Positions 43,245-54,878 of a stretch of DNA of 64,000 nt are shown piece by piece. The position numbers and the translations under genes are program-made. Source of the DNA: Phragmites australis. Taxonomy: Eukaryota > Streptophyta > Magnoliopsida > Poales > Poaceae. Within the stretch, counting starts at the first letter, position 1. The number at the start of each line of letters is the position of its first letter. The notes beneath the pieces are model-generated. The model did not search any database. It had not been told where the DNA came from and saw nothing but the letters and a program-made list of their open reading frames with translations. The DNA lies in NCBI RefSeq assembly GCF_958298935.1, contig NC_084943.1:4722001-4786000 (forward strand), given 5' to 3'.

Positions 43245-46200
43245 ATGACAAACAGATCCAAAGTCAACCCCGACAACGTCTTTGTGCTCGCCATCGAGAA
43301 GCTAGATGAGGAGGCACAACAAGAATATGAAAGGCGCAAGATGGAGTTCGACAGGACGTTCGCTTCGCGCTACCAAAAGACGAGGCAGGGCATCGTCCAG
43401 AAGGGAGGAGATTTCACGCCTATCTATACCGAGCCCGAGGTAACTCCCATTATGAGTAACGCACCTTCTTCTGAAGAGAAAGTTGCTTTGATGATTGATC
43501 AGCAAGTAGAAGCTGTTATGAGTAACAAGTTTGATGCATTAGTTAAAGGTTCTAATCAATCACTTAGCAGCCGTTTAGAGTCAATGGTTCTTGAGATGCA
43601 AAATATTAAGGATACACTAAAACGGCCTCTATCACATGATACTAGTGCTTCAACTTCTAATAATGATGGTAGAATTCAGCAAGGTCTTTTTGATTCATCG
43701 GTAAAATTTATGTCATCTATACCTACACAACAAAGTATGTCGATGGAACAAATTTATAGCCGAACTAATGTTGTAGGTTCGGCCAATGCTGTGACACCAC
43801 CGCCTACTTCACTAGATGCCACTAAACTGGAGGTCACACCATTCGTTTTTCCATTATCAAATACTACGTCTAGTATAATTAACTTGGTTCCACATGTAAC
43901 TAATAACAATAGCTGAGTTAATAAAATTTCAACAAATATGCTAGTAGCTTCATATAATACCGTTGCATATAGTGCGCCTCCTATACCTCCACAAGGCTCT
44001 GGCATCCCTTACGGTCCATTGTCGGAGACTTATTTTAATGTGCATCCACAAAATACTCTATATACGCAGCCCGTTGTGCCGCATTCTCATGATACACCAT
44101 CACATTCTTTTGGGCAGCAGCAACAAACTAATGTGATTCCTACTCGACCTCCAGCCGAGCAACCTATGGGGCACGAAAGTATTAGAGAGCAAATAGCTAG
44201 TATTTTAAAGGAACACTTTGGGGTATAACCTAAGGGTAGAGCACGTGTCTATCAAAAATCATACCTTAATTTCTATGATAATATTCAGTATCCCAAAAGG
44301 TATAGAGTGCCTGAGTTTATTAAGTTTATTGGGGATGATGGTAGAACCACTCTAGAACATATTGCTCAATTTATCTTGCAGTGTGGTGAAGCTAGTGCTA
44401 GCGATATGTTGAAATTGAGATTATTTCCTATATCATTGTCTGGACCTGCATTTACCTAGTTTATTTCTCTAGCACATAATTCTATTTATACGTGGCCCCA
44501 ATTAGAACAAAAATTTTATGAGTATTTTTATACTGGGGACACGAGCTTAGATTGTCACATTTAACATCGTTTAAACAAAAACATAATGAGTTCGTTGCTG
44601 AATACATTTGAGGGTTTAGAGATACAAGAAACCGATGTTTTAATTGACAATTTCTTATAGAGATTTGGCAGACCTAGCTTATTCTAGTTTACTTTCTCAT
44701 TTAAAAGAAAAGCTAGAGAATCATGATTTCTTAGATGTTAGCCAAGTATTATAAAAAGCTCTAGCTCAAGAAAGGGGCTAAAGAGTCTAGAAATTTTCTA
44801 GGTCGAATGATAGAGTGAGATAAGGTCGTCCTAATGTGCACATGCTTGAATATGAATCGGAAAATTCGGATGATGGTGACGTTGATGTATATGTGCCCGA
44901 ATGGGCTTGGTCTTCTAAGTATAAACCATTCGTTTGTCCATCTCTTAAGCCAATGCCTCCGAAGAATCGGAAAGAAGAGATTAAATTTAGTTTTGATGTA
45001 GCAAAGTGCGATAGAATATTTGATTACTTGCTACAAGAAAAACAGATTAAGCTGCCTCATAGTCATATAATTCCGCCATTAGATGAATTAAAGAGGCAAG
45101 CTTATTGCAAATGGCATAATTCATATTCTCATGCTACTAATGATTGCAATGTTTCCTGCCGTCAGATTCAATCGGCCATTAATGAAGGACGATTGAAGTT
45201 TGCGGAGATGTAAGTGGACCTTCAACCATTCCTTGTTAATGTAGTTGATCTCCAAGATAAGAGCATATTAATTCGGCCAACTCAAGCCAAATCGACTACA
45301 GGAAAAAATGTAATTGTTGGTGAAGAAAGGCTGAAACCTTTAGGGGGGGGGGCAAAAACTTGTTGAAAGATGTGTTACTTGAGAAGACTCCCGAAGGCAA
45401 GAAATCAATCAAAATCACGGAGAACACTTCAACCGCCAGGGGGCATATTAATGCTAACCTAAGGATGATCAAACCAAAGAATTAAGAGGTTGGCAAGTGG
45501 AAACTCAACAAAGCGAAGAATCACGACAAGGTTAAGAAATTCATGTCCACTTTCAAGCAATTTTTGTCTAAATATGAGAAAGACAAGACCGTTCAAACTC
45601 ATGTGAATTGGCCAAGTGGAGCTAAGCGATCAAGATCACCTCCAAGGCAAGGGGTGAGCAATCATCATCAACCAAGGGAGGATAATACTACTAACGTCTA
45701 CCCGCCACTCGGTAAAGCGCCATGGTCATGGATGCCTCCTTCAATGCCTTTTCCTCCTTGCCCAACTTGAGGCTATAACGGTATGTGGATACCACCCCCT
45801 CGTATGCAATTTAATCCTTTTTATTTGATGTGGACAGCACCACGAAGGCCAGTATTTAATAGAATTTCATGTTCTACTCATGGTTGATCAAAGCATACAA
45901 ATCTGTCTAATGATGTTCAACATGCTAAAGTTGTGAAAAAAGTATACAGGGCTAAGGAGGGTAGTGTTTCCATTCAAAATTCAGATTTTAATATTGATAA
46001 GGTAAGTACTACTACTGCTGATATTATTGATATTGGTTCAATAAAAATATTGGCCGAAGAACTTGACAAAAGACTGATTATTTTTTTGATAAATCGGTCA
46101 AGTCTAAACAAATACCTACTAATGTCCAAGTTGATTTGAAGCCTAATGATCATGAAGAAAATAGTAGTGAACAACCGAGATGGTGTCCCTCAGGCTTATC

Positions 46201-46471
46201 TCACACAAAGAAACGAAGATTGCAATGTTTACGCAAGCAAGAATGGGTGGAGCAACAAGCTGAAAAGCTACATGATGCTACTTTCAATGAGATTAAACCA
46301 ATGCAACTCATGAAGCAAATATGGAGACCAAAGGTAGATGTTATAACAATTCCTACCACAGCCCCTTTACCAACAATAACGCCGGCACCTATGCAATGTG
46401 ATAAGGAAGATGAAGAATTACTTGATTATGGAGAGTCACCGGTGCATGCTAATGATGCTTCACCAACCTAA
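43245..46471 (+). pseudogene. Gypsy gag polyprotein, interrupted by stops
   Basis: Gag would form the virus-like particle. The frame opens MTNRSKVNPDNVFVLAIEKL (43245) and stays in phase through a TGA (43914), a TAA (44226) and a TAG (44456); these are consistent with C-to-T decay of CGA, CAA or TGG codons. The capsid core is at about 44298-44545 (RVPEFIKFIGDDGRTTLEHI, LRLFPISLSGPAF, WPQLEQKFYEYFY), as in retrotransposon gag proteins. A frame change follows. 44836-45213 ends with CKWHNSYSHATNDC, a Cys/His cluster in place of the usual zinc knuckle. Further downstream, RWCPSGLSHTKKRRLQ (46169) is another block typical of grass gypsy gag C-termini. Pol does not follow. Confidence 0.85.
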
Positions 46472-46683
46472 GGTGTGGACACTAATACGATTTTTATGTT
46501 ACCTTTGGAGTTTCAATTAAATGATGTAGTGAATCAATAAGTAAAGACGTAAGACCGATGTATTAGCTACCATCGTCCTAAGGTATTCATGGCCGATGTT
46601 TTGATCATCGCCCTAAGAAATGTAGAAGTAGAGAATATATGTTTTTTTTGCACGCAAGCTTTACCAAAAATAGGGGGGGCATA

Positions 46684-47487
46684 AGTTGACGATCGAAATT
46701 GGCATGTTGTGAAGAACTTTGGTTCGGAAAGTTTCCTAGTTGACTGGCGAACACTATTACCACTAGTGAACAGTAACCCATGAACGAATGAACAGTAACC
46801 ACGAAAAGATGAACAATACATGCGACCAGATAAACAGTAACCTCTGACCGGTGAACAGTGATTTTAAACCAGTGAATGGTGCTTTTAGACCAGTGAACAC
46901 GATCAGTAGTCATGACCAATGACTAGGCGACCAGTGATCATGGTTTGTTCCTGCAGTTGGTCCCCGGAAGGATGGAAGAGTTGGTTGAATCTAAAGAAGG
47001 TCGAACTACATTAAAGCGTATTCGGTAGATATATGGGAGTTTTATGTGTTCAAATAGGAAATATATGTTTGTTATAGAAAGTTTGTAGATCAGGTAGGCA
47101 TAGTCGAATTATATCTATAAGTCTTGTTCGGTTTGAATTTGGAGTCCTGATCTCTTATGGCTAAGACCTGATGTCCTTTAAATATGAAAGGGTCATGGTC
47201 GATTGAGGACATCAACCAATTAATCAAATCAATTTACTTTACCTTTCTTCTTTTGCCTAATTCCTGTAGTCCTTTCTCTTTTCCAATCTATATTACTAAC
47301 TGTTCTTGATTCCAACGACCAAGGACAAGCCGTCAGCCATTTGCGTGCCGACGGGGTCCCTCCCGAGTGTGGGTGACGCCGAAGGTTCGACGACGCAGTG
47401 CCACGACCGGGGTATCCTGGGTACTGCTCACCGAATATTACACACGAGGTGCTCAATGTGTTGGCGTGGCAACTTTTCGCATCTACA
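46684..47487 (+). repeat. 3' LTR of the gag-only gypsy element
   Basis: Starts AGTTGACGATCG (first T mutated to A) and ends CGCATCTACA. It is about 60 bp longer than the 5' LTR because of extra GATGAACAGTAACC-type units at 46790-46890. Confidence 0.9.
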
Positions 47488-47492
47488 GTGGC

Positions 47493-48350
47493 AAAAATAT
47501 TTTTCGTTGAGGTGCTACGCCATCTGAATCTTACATATCTAAATGCGGTCACATTTGAGCTCTTCTGACCTATCCACGTCAACTCTTTTACGCGAGCCAT
47601 CGGATTGCACCACCAGCTCCTCACGGCCGTCCGGTACGCATAGGCCGATCGCATTGTCTCCATCGAATCGCGATTCTTCGACCGACTTCTCCGCTCGCGG
47701 CTGTGTTACTAGAAAAATCCACCTCTGCGCTCGGCTGTGTGCTAGAAAAATCTGCCCTCTCCCGCCGCTCTCCCTCGTTGGACCGCCCTTTGGCGAGTTT
47801 GCCTCCCGAAGCTCCGCCTGCGACCACAGCACCGTGCTGGCCGTCCGCATCCTCCCATCCCCCCGCCGCTCTGTCGCGCCGCCAGCTCCAAGGTCTGCCT
47901 CCGGCTCCCCACCTCACATTCCCCTTCCAAATTCCCAACCTCCACCCTACCTATTAGTTCCGTCGCTCGTTTAGCCAGAGAGGCCAATATTTGTCGACTT
48001 TGTGCAACACCGCTCTGCCGCCCACCCGAACAGCAAGTCACCATGCCCCCCCCCCCCCCCCCCCCCCCCCCCCGCAAAAAAAAACTTGCGCTGCCCTGAC
48101 CTCCCTAGCCCGTGCCACCCTCCCAAGCAAGCAGCCCACCGTGGCCTTCTCAATTTCTTGGGAAATTTTGTTCCCCTGCCGGAGTGGGGAGAGAATGAGG
48201 GCAGCTGATATGGGGATAAGAACAACAAACGGAGATAAGAACGAGGAAAGACCCAGTCTGGAACGTAGTGCTGAATTTGGCTAAGGTCACCCAGTGCTAC
48301 CAAAAAAAATGCACATCAAATCTAAACAAATAAGGTTACTCTTCACCCCC
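47493..48350. other. GC-rich stretch with C28 tract, no gene assigned
   Basis: 47540-47970 is GC-rich and gives overlapping frames of 100-144 codons on both strands without a known domain. A doubled motif GGCTGTGTTACTAGAAAAATC / GGCTGTGTGCTAGAAAAATC lies at 47698 and 47732. A run of 28 C (48046-48073) is followed by a small hairpin GCAA...TTGC. Confidence 0.45.
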
Positions 48351-48665
48351 AAATGTTATGCATTGTTACTATTCATGTATTCCAACCTCCCATTACAATC
48401 GAAACTATGGAAACATGTTCAAGTTCTATATCTAACAGAAAATATGCGTTTAAAAAGGACTAATACCTCTAGCGTTGAATATGAAGAGCTACAAAATTTT
48501 ACCAAATGGATATTAGATATAGGAAATAGATTAGTTCCAACAACAAAAAACAATAACGAAATAGAACCAACATGAATACAAATTCCACATTATCTTATTT
48601 TTACTGACGCTGCTAAAATCCCTGTAATAGTTGCTTCAGTTCCTATTTTCTTTAGTATTACAAAT
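48350..48665 (+). pseudogene. Helitron PIF1-like helicase fragment
   Basis: The frame LPLQSKLWKHVQVLYLTENM (48387), then SSVEYEELQNFTKWILDIGN (48470), then a stop and IQIPHYLIFTDAA (48577) follow the order of PIF1-type helicases of Helitrons: S-x-LW-x-H-x-x-V-L-x-L-x-x-NMR, F-x-x-WIL-x-IG-(D/N)G, I-x-IP. Only about 90 residues of the helicase C-terminal half survive, with no Walker motifs, Rep domain or Helitron ends. The surviving piece has one stop (CATGA, 48573). Confidence 0.65.
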
Positions 48666-50229
48666 CACAGAGCAATAGCTGTTCTCATCAAAAAATAATC
48701 CAGCCAAGCAATTTTGTTCACCATTTTCCTTGATTGCACTTTGTGTTGCACCAGGTAAACATTGTGTTAAAATGCAGACCTCTATCCTCTCTTTCTAATC
48801 CATAGAGAACTGCAGATTTCTTTACTTTTGTATTGGACAGCTGTAGAACAATGGAAATGTTCACTCTAAGGGTTTCATCAACGCTATGTTACTATTAATG
48901 TGACAGCTCTAGGATCATGGGAACCATTGACCAGCTTTTCCTAGGAGTTAAATAATATCGTCCTGGCTATGACCTGAATACGTGTAAGCTGCTTACTATC
49001 AACCTGGGCTCACATTAGAATTGAAATTGGGTAGTTGGGAACTGAAGCACGGTTAAGCTTTTAGAGTTTTTGTGAATCATGCTTCTCAAGTTCTCATGCA
49101 TTTAAGAATGCTTAGGCTTTTCTGAAGCTGGTTATTTTTTTCTCTTTGAAGCATGAGGCTTTGATCCTTTGATAAAAGTTATCAGTTGCCCATTTCTGAC
49201 AGGAACCAAACAGTCCAGGAATTCACTCTTGCACCCATTGCAAAGAGACTTGAGGCTTGTGTTCTTGAAACTGAAGATGGGATTGTAGTGTTCATTATGG
49301 TTCACTGAACATTCAGCTAACACTTAACAATGAATTTCCAATTGAGGTATTCACATCTTGTTTTGTGTTGTTTCACAGACCAGACGAACGTCCATTTGGC
49401 CAATTTTTCAAGGAACTGCTGTACCAAAGACCTGATGCTGTCACTTGTGCTGTCGAGCTATCCTTTGGTGCTACTTCTGTAGTAACATAGCAGCATTTTC
49501 TACATTGTTCTGCCCCATGTGATTGTTTCGTCCACTGACGAATGTTGTGAGATACAAAGGATACGAAGTCTCTTTGGTTAGGTAACTGTTCTTCCCAATT
49601 GCATCTATTCGGTTATATACTTTACCTGTATACCATATGTTAAAAATATATAAATGAACACACATCTTTTGACGAACCAGGGACAATGTGGCCACAATTG
49701 ATGTGGATTAGACCTTCATATATAAGGTTCAGTAGCTTCATCTCCCTTTGTTTAGTTGTTGATCCATGGCCAGTAGAAACATATGCTTTTGTTAGTTGAG
49801 TTACTACCGGTTGTAAGTGAATTACATGTTATATACAACTGTGATAACTGCATCTACAATTAACTCTAACTATGCTTAGATCAGGTCACTATATACTGTC
49901 CAATAGTTCAGCCATGTCCCCGTATAGGCTTTAGCTGTAGTTATAGTAGTTGTAGATCCAACATAAAAAAATTATATTCTAAATATTATAGATTTATTGT
50001 ACACTTCTATCTTGCCAATAGGTCATATGGCGCGCTAACCGCACGCTATTTTCTAGTTCCACTCAAGTTGTCACCAAGCATTCATAGAAGTTGTTGTACA
50101 TAATTACTACTAGCACTCAACTGTAGGTACTACTCGGTTCCATAGGACGTTGTTTTTCAACTTCCAAAGAAGTTGCAATTTATGTAGAGAGTAGGTAGTT
50201 CACAAGGAGCCCGACTTAATGGCGACATG
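48666..50229. other. Unassigned sequence; possible exon scrap near 49380
   Basis: After an acceptor-like GTTTCACAG (49370) comes an open frame RPDERPFGQFFKELLYQRPD to a TAG near 49490. I do not recognise it. The DNA from 49.5 to 50.2 kb is AT-rich without a signal, apart from GTTGT/GTTGC-type repeats near 50,070-50,180. Confidence 0.35.
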
Positions 50230-51654
50230 GAGCTCGGTGTCAACCCGTTGGCCGAATGGATTTGGGTCAAACTAAGCTAGAATTCGAGTGCAAGAGCGTC
50301 TAGAAGATGTTTGGATGAGTTCGCAAGGATCATGCGAACCTTTTGCCCGTCGTATCCGCACTGGAGCCTGGTTGAAACTCAATTTCATCTTCATATCGAA
50401 AACACGAAGCTGCCCGACTCCGTTTAAACCTAATCTGACTTTATCTCTAAGCCTATGCCCTCCTGGCTATAAATTCCAACCCCTAGAGCCTCCATGGGAC
50501 ATCTGGGGAAAAATCCCTCGGTTTCCGCCGTAGATTACTACCAGAGACCCCATTGCTCGTTGCCTAGCCTACCAGATCGAGGTGAGATGTCTGTCGTCCG
50601 ATCTGAGTCTTGCAGTCACAATTAGATCAGCTAAATACCACTTCGTGTTTTAGATCTCAGTAGTCCAATCGGAAGTCACCGGTACAGATTTAAATAGCCT
50701 TAACGTCATCCATTAGAAGCACCGATGCCATCAATGCCACGTTAGCCGATCACGTTAGCGTGCCACCTTAGCTAGATTGCTGATCTGTCGGGTCACGCCA
50801 GCGTATCTTGTTGAGTCAGCAAGCCTAGTAAGTAAATAATCTTCCAAAAGCCGTATCTTGTCAACTGTAGCTCTGATTTGACCCATTCTTTTACCAAAAT
50901 TGCCACAAAAGTGTGATCTTGTGTGTGATGATGATTGTTTGCGAGTATATGTCAACATTTTAGAGGAGCTAGAAAGATTTCAAGATCAACACTTTGAAGA
51001 CAAATTGAGTTTTGTGTTGGCAAGTCATGTTCTTGATCATATTGATCCAAGTTTTTAAAATATTTTATTTTACAAACATGCATGCTAATATTGTTGGGAA
51101 TCCTAAAAGCTAGGTTTTACCCTAGTTTTCCTTTAATATCCTTGTCGCCATTGTTTGATTTTGGTTATCGCAAGGTAGATGATGCTTAGCCTTACTTTGG
51201 GATGGTGATCATGATAATGGCTCTACAAAATTTGATAATGGCCATATGCAATGATGATAAAAGATAATGATCTAATTTTTGTAGCAACACGGAATTAGAA
51301 TTTGAGCAAGTGGTTTGATGAGACCGGTACAGGTCGTACAGTTGGGTTTATGTTAGCTTTGCTCAAATGTAAGGAGCAGTTTGTGAAGTGATCTTTCTGA
51401 GTTGATAGTGCAACCACAACTCTGATATGGGATGGACACCATTTAGTTGTATAGAATGGAAGGGTGTACTTTCATGGTTTTCATAAGGCGCAAGAGGGGG
51501 CTTCCGCTGATGAATTGTATTTACACGACGGTGAAACCTTAACGGGTATGCACGTGCTGAGAGGGGCATTGTAAAGGCTTTGTAATGATTTCCTAGTCAC
51601 ACATCTCGAAAGTGTCTAAGTGTTCGATCGGCATGGGCAAAACGGATAATCATG
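50230..51654 (+). repeat. LTR-like sequence of a large gypsy family, borders not found
   Basis: The layout mimics the 4-kb solo LTR elsewhere in the window: a TATA-like GGCTATAAATTCC (50467), a leader with CCATTGCTCGTTGCC, a purine-rich GAGGAGCTAGAAAGATTTCAAG (50965), then AACATGCATGCTAATATTG and later the CGTGCTGAGAGGGGCATTG block (51549). No TG...CA pair with target duplication was seen and no gag-pol follows. The class is inferred from organisation only. Confidence 0.35.
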
Positions 51655-51925
51655 TGTTGGTATCTCAGTCACAACACAATGAACTAGTATTTTGTAGTAT
51701 ATTAGTTCATGCCATCACATCAATAAGGTGGGGGTATTTATAGCCACACCTCTACCACTCTAATTAAATACCCCCACCTCTACCACTCTAATTCACATTA
51801 CATTAGTGCCCTTGTTCTCTAGAATGTTCTCATAATATTCTAGCTGTATTACAGCCACAACACTATTACAAGTTGTGTCATTCCAGGATGTGATACGTGG
51901 CTACAGGTACACATGTTAGCCAACA
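51655..51925 (-). repeat. Small LTR (copia-like), minus orientation
   Basis: TGTTGGTATCTC at the left and the inverse of GTTAGCCAACA at the right give 5'-TGTTGG...CCAACA-3' ends. On the minus strand GGCTATAAATACCCCCACC (around 51745-51727) is a TATA box and is followed by a stretch that could be R/U5. A direct repeat CCACCTCTACCACTCTAATT occurs twice (51744, 51769). No 5-bp duplication matches (TCATG/CTTTG), so it could be a truncated rather than a solo LTR. Confidence 0.5.
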
Positions 51926-52013
51926 CTTTGGCGGCATGGTTGGCCACCTTAGGGCGTGGTTGACCACATTTAGGGTTCCCTTTGCGCTCTTTGTCTTGCA
52001 TCAGGTGGTCCTT

Positions 52014-52593
52014 CACTCCTTGTCTGTATAAAAGGAAGCAGTACAGACGGTTTCAAATTAGAACCGTCTGTATAAAAGGAAGCAGTACAGACGGTTCTAA
52101 ACTAAAACCATCTGTACTATTCATAGTAATAGTACAGACGGTTCCAAATTAGAACCATTTGTTTAAAAAGGAACCATACAGATGGTTCTAAACTTAGAAC
52201 CATCTGTACTAAGAGTGTCTCACTTGTTTTGAGAATATATCTTATATAGATATTTTTCATACAATGGTCAACAATGAACGGCAGGTAAGACAGTAAGGAA
52301 TGTTCGTGTGAGGTTAGAGGTTGCAGGTTCAACTCATAGAAAACACACTCAAGTTATTTCACGTGAAAAATTGTACGACTTGCGACCGCGCCTACATATT
52401 AATATAGGGAGGCTGGTGTTGGTAGGAAAATATATTTTTAGATTTTTTTTAGCTCTAGAAAACTTAGTACAGACGATTCCAATAATGAGCCATCTGTACA
52501 AATGATTTTACTGACTCTTTTCCACAAACGGTTCAAAAAAGTGTCCCGCACAGGGTTTTGGAAACGTCTGTACGAATCATTTTTCTACTAGTG
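52014..52593 (+). mobile_element. Small non-autonomous CACTA element
   Basis: The 3' end TTTTTCTACTAGTG (52593) is the inverse of CACTAGTAGAAAAA. The left side CACTCCTTGTCTG (52014) is a poor terminus. Subterminal motifs GTACAGACGGTTC, GAACC(G/A)TCTGTAC repeat at 52045-52215 and 52465-52575. The interior contains a tRNA-like module near 52280-52340. No protein is encoded. Confidence 0.7.
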
Positions 52594-53462
52594 AATGATG
52601 CAAGCGGTCTATAGCACCCGAGTCTCCTCCCTGAAACTGCCCCTGACACCTCCTCACATCTCATCTCCTTCTCACACATTCATCATCCTAACTTGCCATT
52701 CTTTTGAAACAGTAATTGAAAGCCCTATAGCTCATAAACAACAATGACATCCACCACTCGACTTCTACTGAGGACCTATGCAAAGGCTAAGTAATTACCG
52801 TATCACTTTTAAGTTAGATCATAACACATTATACCCAGGCTACAAGGAACCAAATTAACAATTTTGTTAAGGTAGGTACCATACGACAAATAGGACATAC
52901 TCACCTTCCCGACACCAACTCACTAAAACATGCATATAAAACATATAATAATACCTAGCAAATTAACCAACAATTTACTAAAATATAGAAGAGATATGAT
53001 AGATACTTGCCTAATGCTTCCTGTTCTTCACTCATGAATTCCACTGGTTTGTCTTCGGGCTCAATCATGTGACTCTCTGAAATATCGTTTTCTAAATAAA
53101 GGAATGATGCATCGTAATGAGTATGGATGACATGCGATGAGAGATGCTCTACAATGCATGAAAAAAGTGGAGATGCAATGCATCATGCATGAGTCTATGG
53201 CATCAATGATTTTCTTAATTTGGGTTATTATTTATCATTTAATGTTTTTTTGGATTAGTTAAAATTAAATCAAAGCTTAATCCTACATAGATATTTAACT
53301 ATGTTTAACATGAGGTTGAGCATTTTTAATAAACAGGGAAAATACAACAAGATTAACAAAATTGGTTTTAAAAAATTTGGACTTACCAATCACTAATGAC
53401 AGTATTTACAAATATTTTTTATTTTTATTTTATTTTTCTCTTATTTTTTCTCACCTTAGCAC
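52594..53462. other. Unassigned sequence
   Basis: No gene recognised; AT-rich, with a long run of A/T words at 53400-53450. Confidence 0.35.
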
Positions 53463-54294
53463 CACTAAAATAGGAACTATTGTACATTTCTACTCAAGTT
53501 TTATGTAAGGTATGACAGCTATGGACACAAACGTGCATTCTGAAAATGGTGCAGAAACTTCCAAGGCAAGAACTCAATCTTCCAATCCGTTTTTGGCCAA
53601 AAAAATCGCCGAACCTGACAACGGGGGTGGGGGGGGGAACGCATGTAACTCTTTTTTAGATGTCCATAGAGTAAACAAAAACATCAAAATTGGAGTCCGT
53701 ATGCAAAAGTTATGTCTATTTTACCGAATAAACTCCGGGTCACCTATCAAATTATAACCCTTAACGAAATTTGGCAAAATTAGTAATTGGTGACGGATCA
53801 TGGTTATGATGCGTCACTAATGATCTTTGGCAAGAAGGTTTAAATGATAAAATATCCGGTTTCTATCACAACTACGTGATAGCAGAGGTGGTAAGGTAGC
53901 TACACACGCGAGGAGAAGGTTGCAGGTTCAATTTCCATGGAATGTAAATGTAAAGTCGAAAACAATATGAAAAAAACATTTGCTTGTGAGGCATATGGGA
54001 TGGACCTGTGTTGAGATGGCTCGGATGAAAACTTATTTTTTTGACTTTTTTGTGTCCAAGAAATACGAAAAATGTTCATTAATCATTAGTGACGGGTCAA
54101 GATTACAACCTGTCACTAATGTTCAGTGAATAGTGATGGATCACGGTTACGATCCATCACTAATGACTGAATATTAATAACGGATCATCACCTATCACTA
54201 ATAACCTCATTAGTGACGCGATAAGACTGACGGATTCGTACCCGTCACTAATGCCAGTTATCATCCGTTACTAATGATTTTTTTTCATGTAGTG
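53463..54294 (+). mobile_element. Small non-autonomous CACTA element, TTAGTGACGG family
   Basis: The 3' terminus TTTTTTTTCATGTAGTG ends at 54294 and has the same terminal sequence as the CACTA at 13,073-16,121. Subterminal motifs TTAGTGACGGGTCA and inverses lie at 54085-54275 and once at 53785-53820. The 5' end is uncertain: CACTAAAATAGG at 53463 shares only CACTA. A G-rich patch (53622-53638) and a tRNA-like module (53880-53936) are internal. Shared terminal and subterminal sequence suggests mobilisation by the transposase of the larger family member. Confidence 0.65.
53880..53936 (+). other. tRNA-like Pol III box pair inside the CACTA element
   Basis: TAGCAGAGGTGG (53880-53891) fits an A box (TRGCNNARYNGG, one mismatch), and GGTTCAATTTCC (53925-53936) fits a B box (GGTTCRANNCC-like). 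The 45-bp spacing is that of a tRNA gene. The flanks do not pair as an acceptor stem, so this is not an intact tRNA gene. Confidence 0.45.
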
Positions 54295-54645
54295 ACATAT
54301 GTTGTCCACCCTTTTACACGTCATGTGAGATATGTCATGAATATATCTATTTACATTTACATGCTATGATCTCTACTTCGGTGTACCAGTATTACTGGTA
54401 TCATGCAAACAACCAGGCGTCTCCTGCACCTGCTCTAAGAGCATGGGCATCTTCACCCACTACATTACCCTACTTCTTTGATACCCATAGTACTAACATC
54501 TAGTCATGTGCCTCCTTCAATTGTTCCGGCTCTGCCTCTTGTAGGTAACTACTTTGACTATGTCTTATGTATATATACCAATAGACCTTTGCTGCTTGTT
54601 GGCTTAGCTAGGTTCTTTTCTCGATAACTCTAGACTACAGTCTAG
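54295..54645. other. Unassigned spacer between CACTA derivatives
   Basis: One frame gives YYWYHANNQASPAPALRAW (about 54395), low complexity, unassigned. Confidence 0.3.
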
Positions 54646-54878
54646 CACTACATCATAACAACATATTAGCAACAGGTGATAACTATTATTAGTGATGGTT
54701 CCCATATCTGTCTGTCATCATTAGTGATGACACATTAGTGACGGGTGCCGACCCATCACTAATGACAGTCATTAGTGATGGGTCACGATTGAGACCCATC
54801 ACTAACGTGCCTCTCCTATGGCATGTGGAGGTCTGTTGGTCGTTACTGGTGACCATCATTAGCGATGAGTAGCTTTCA
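54646..54878 (+). mobile_element. 5' end of a TTAGTGACGG-family CACTA element, truncated
   Basis: Begins CACTACATCATAACAACATA, followed by TTAGTGATGGTTCC, GTGACGGGTGCCGACCC, ATGGGTCACGATTGAGACCC and similar inverted motifs. It is cut off at about 54878 by a different CACTA-type end. Confidence 0.6.

Larger units (their letters stand above)
42433..47487 (+). mobile_element. Non-autonomous Ty3-gypsy LTR retrotransposon, structurally complete, gag only
   Basis: Target duplication GTGGC on both sides (42428-42432, 47488-47492). The LTRs are 42433-43175 and 46684-47487. After the 5' LTR the region TTTTTGGCGACTCCACTAGG (about 43180) sits at the primer-binding position, and AGGGGGGG (46672-46679) is the polypurine tract before the 3' LTR. 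The 3.5-kb interior encodes gag only; protease, reverse transcriptase, RNase H and integrase are absent. It must have moved with proteins of a relative, and pol of a same-LTR element is present at 55.5-57.8 kb. Confidence 0.93.

Noticed and set aside
47229..48303. Frames of 100-144 codons on both strands next to the gypsy 3' LTR
   Set aside because: The GC-rich sequence lacks stops by composition; there are no domains, and one frame runs into the poly(C) tract.
53880..53945. A real tRNA gene
   Set aside because: A and B boxes have correct spacing, but I see no acceptor-stem pairing or anticodon arm, and the sequence is internal to a CACTA element.
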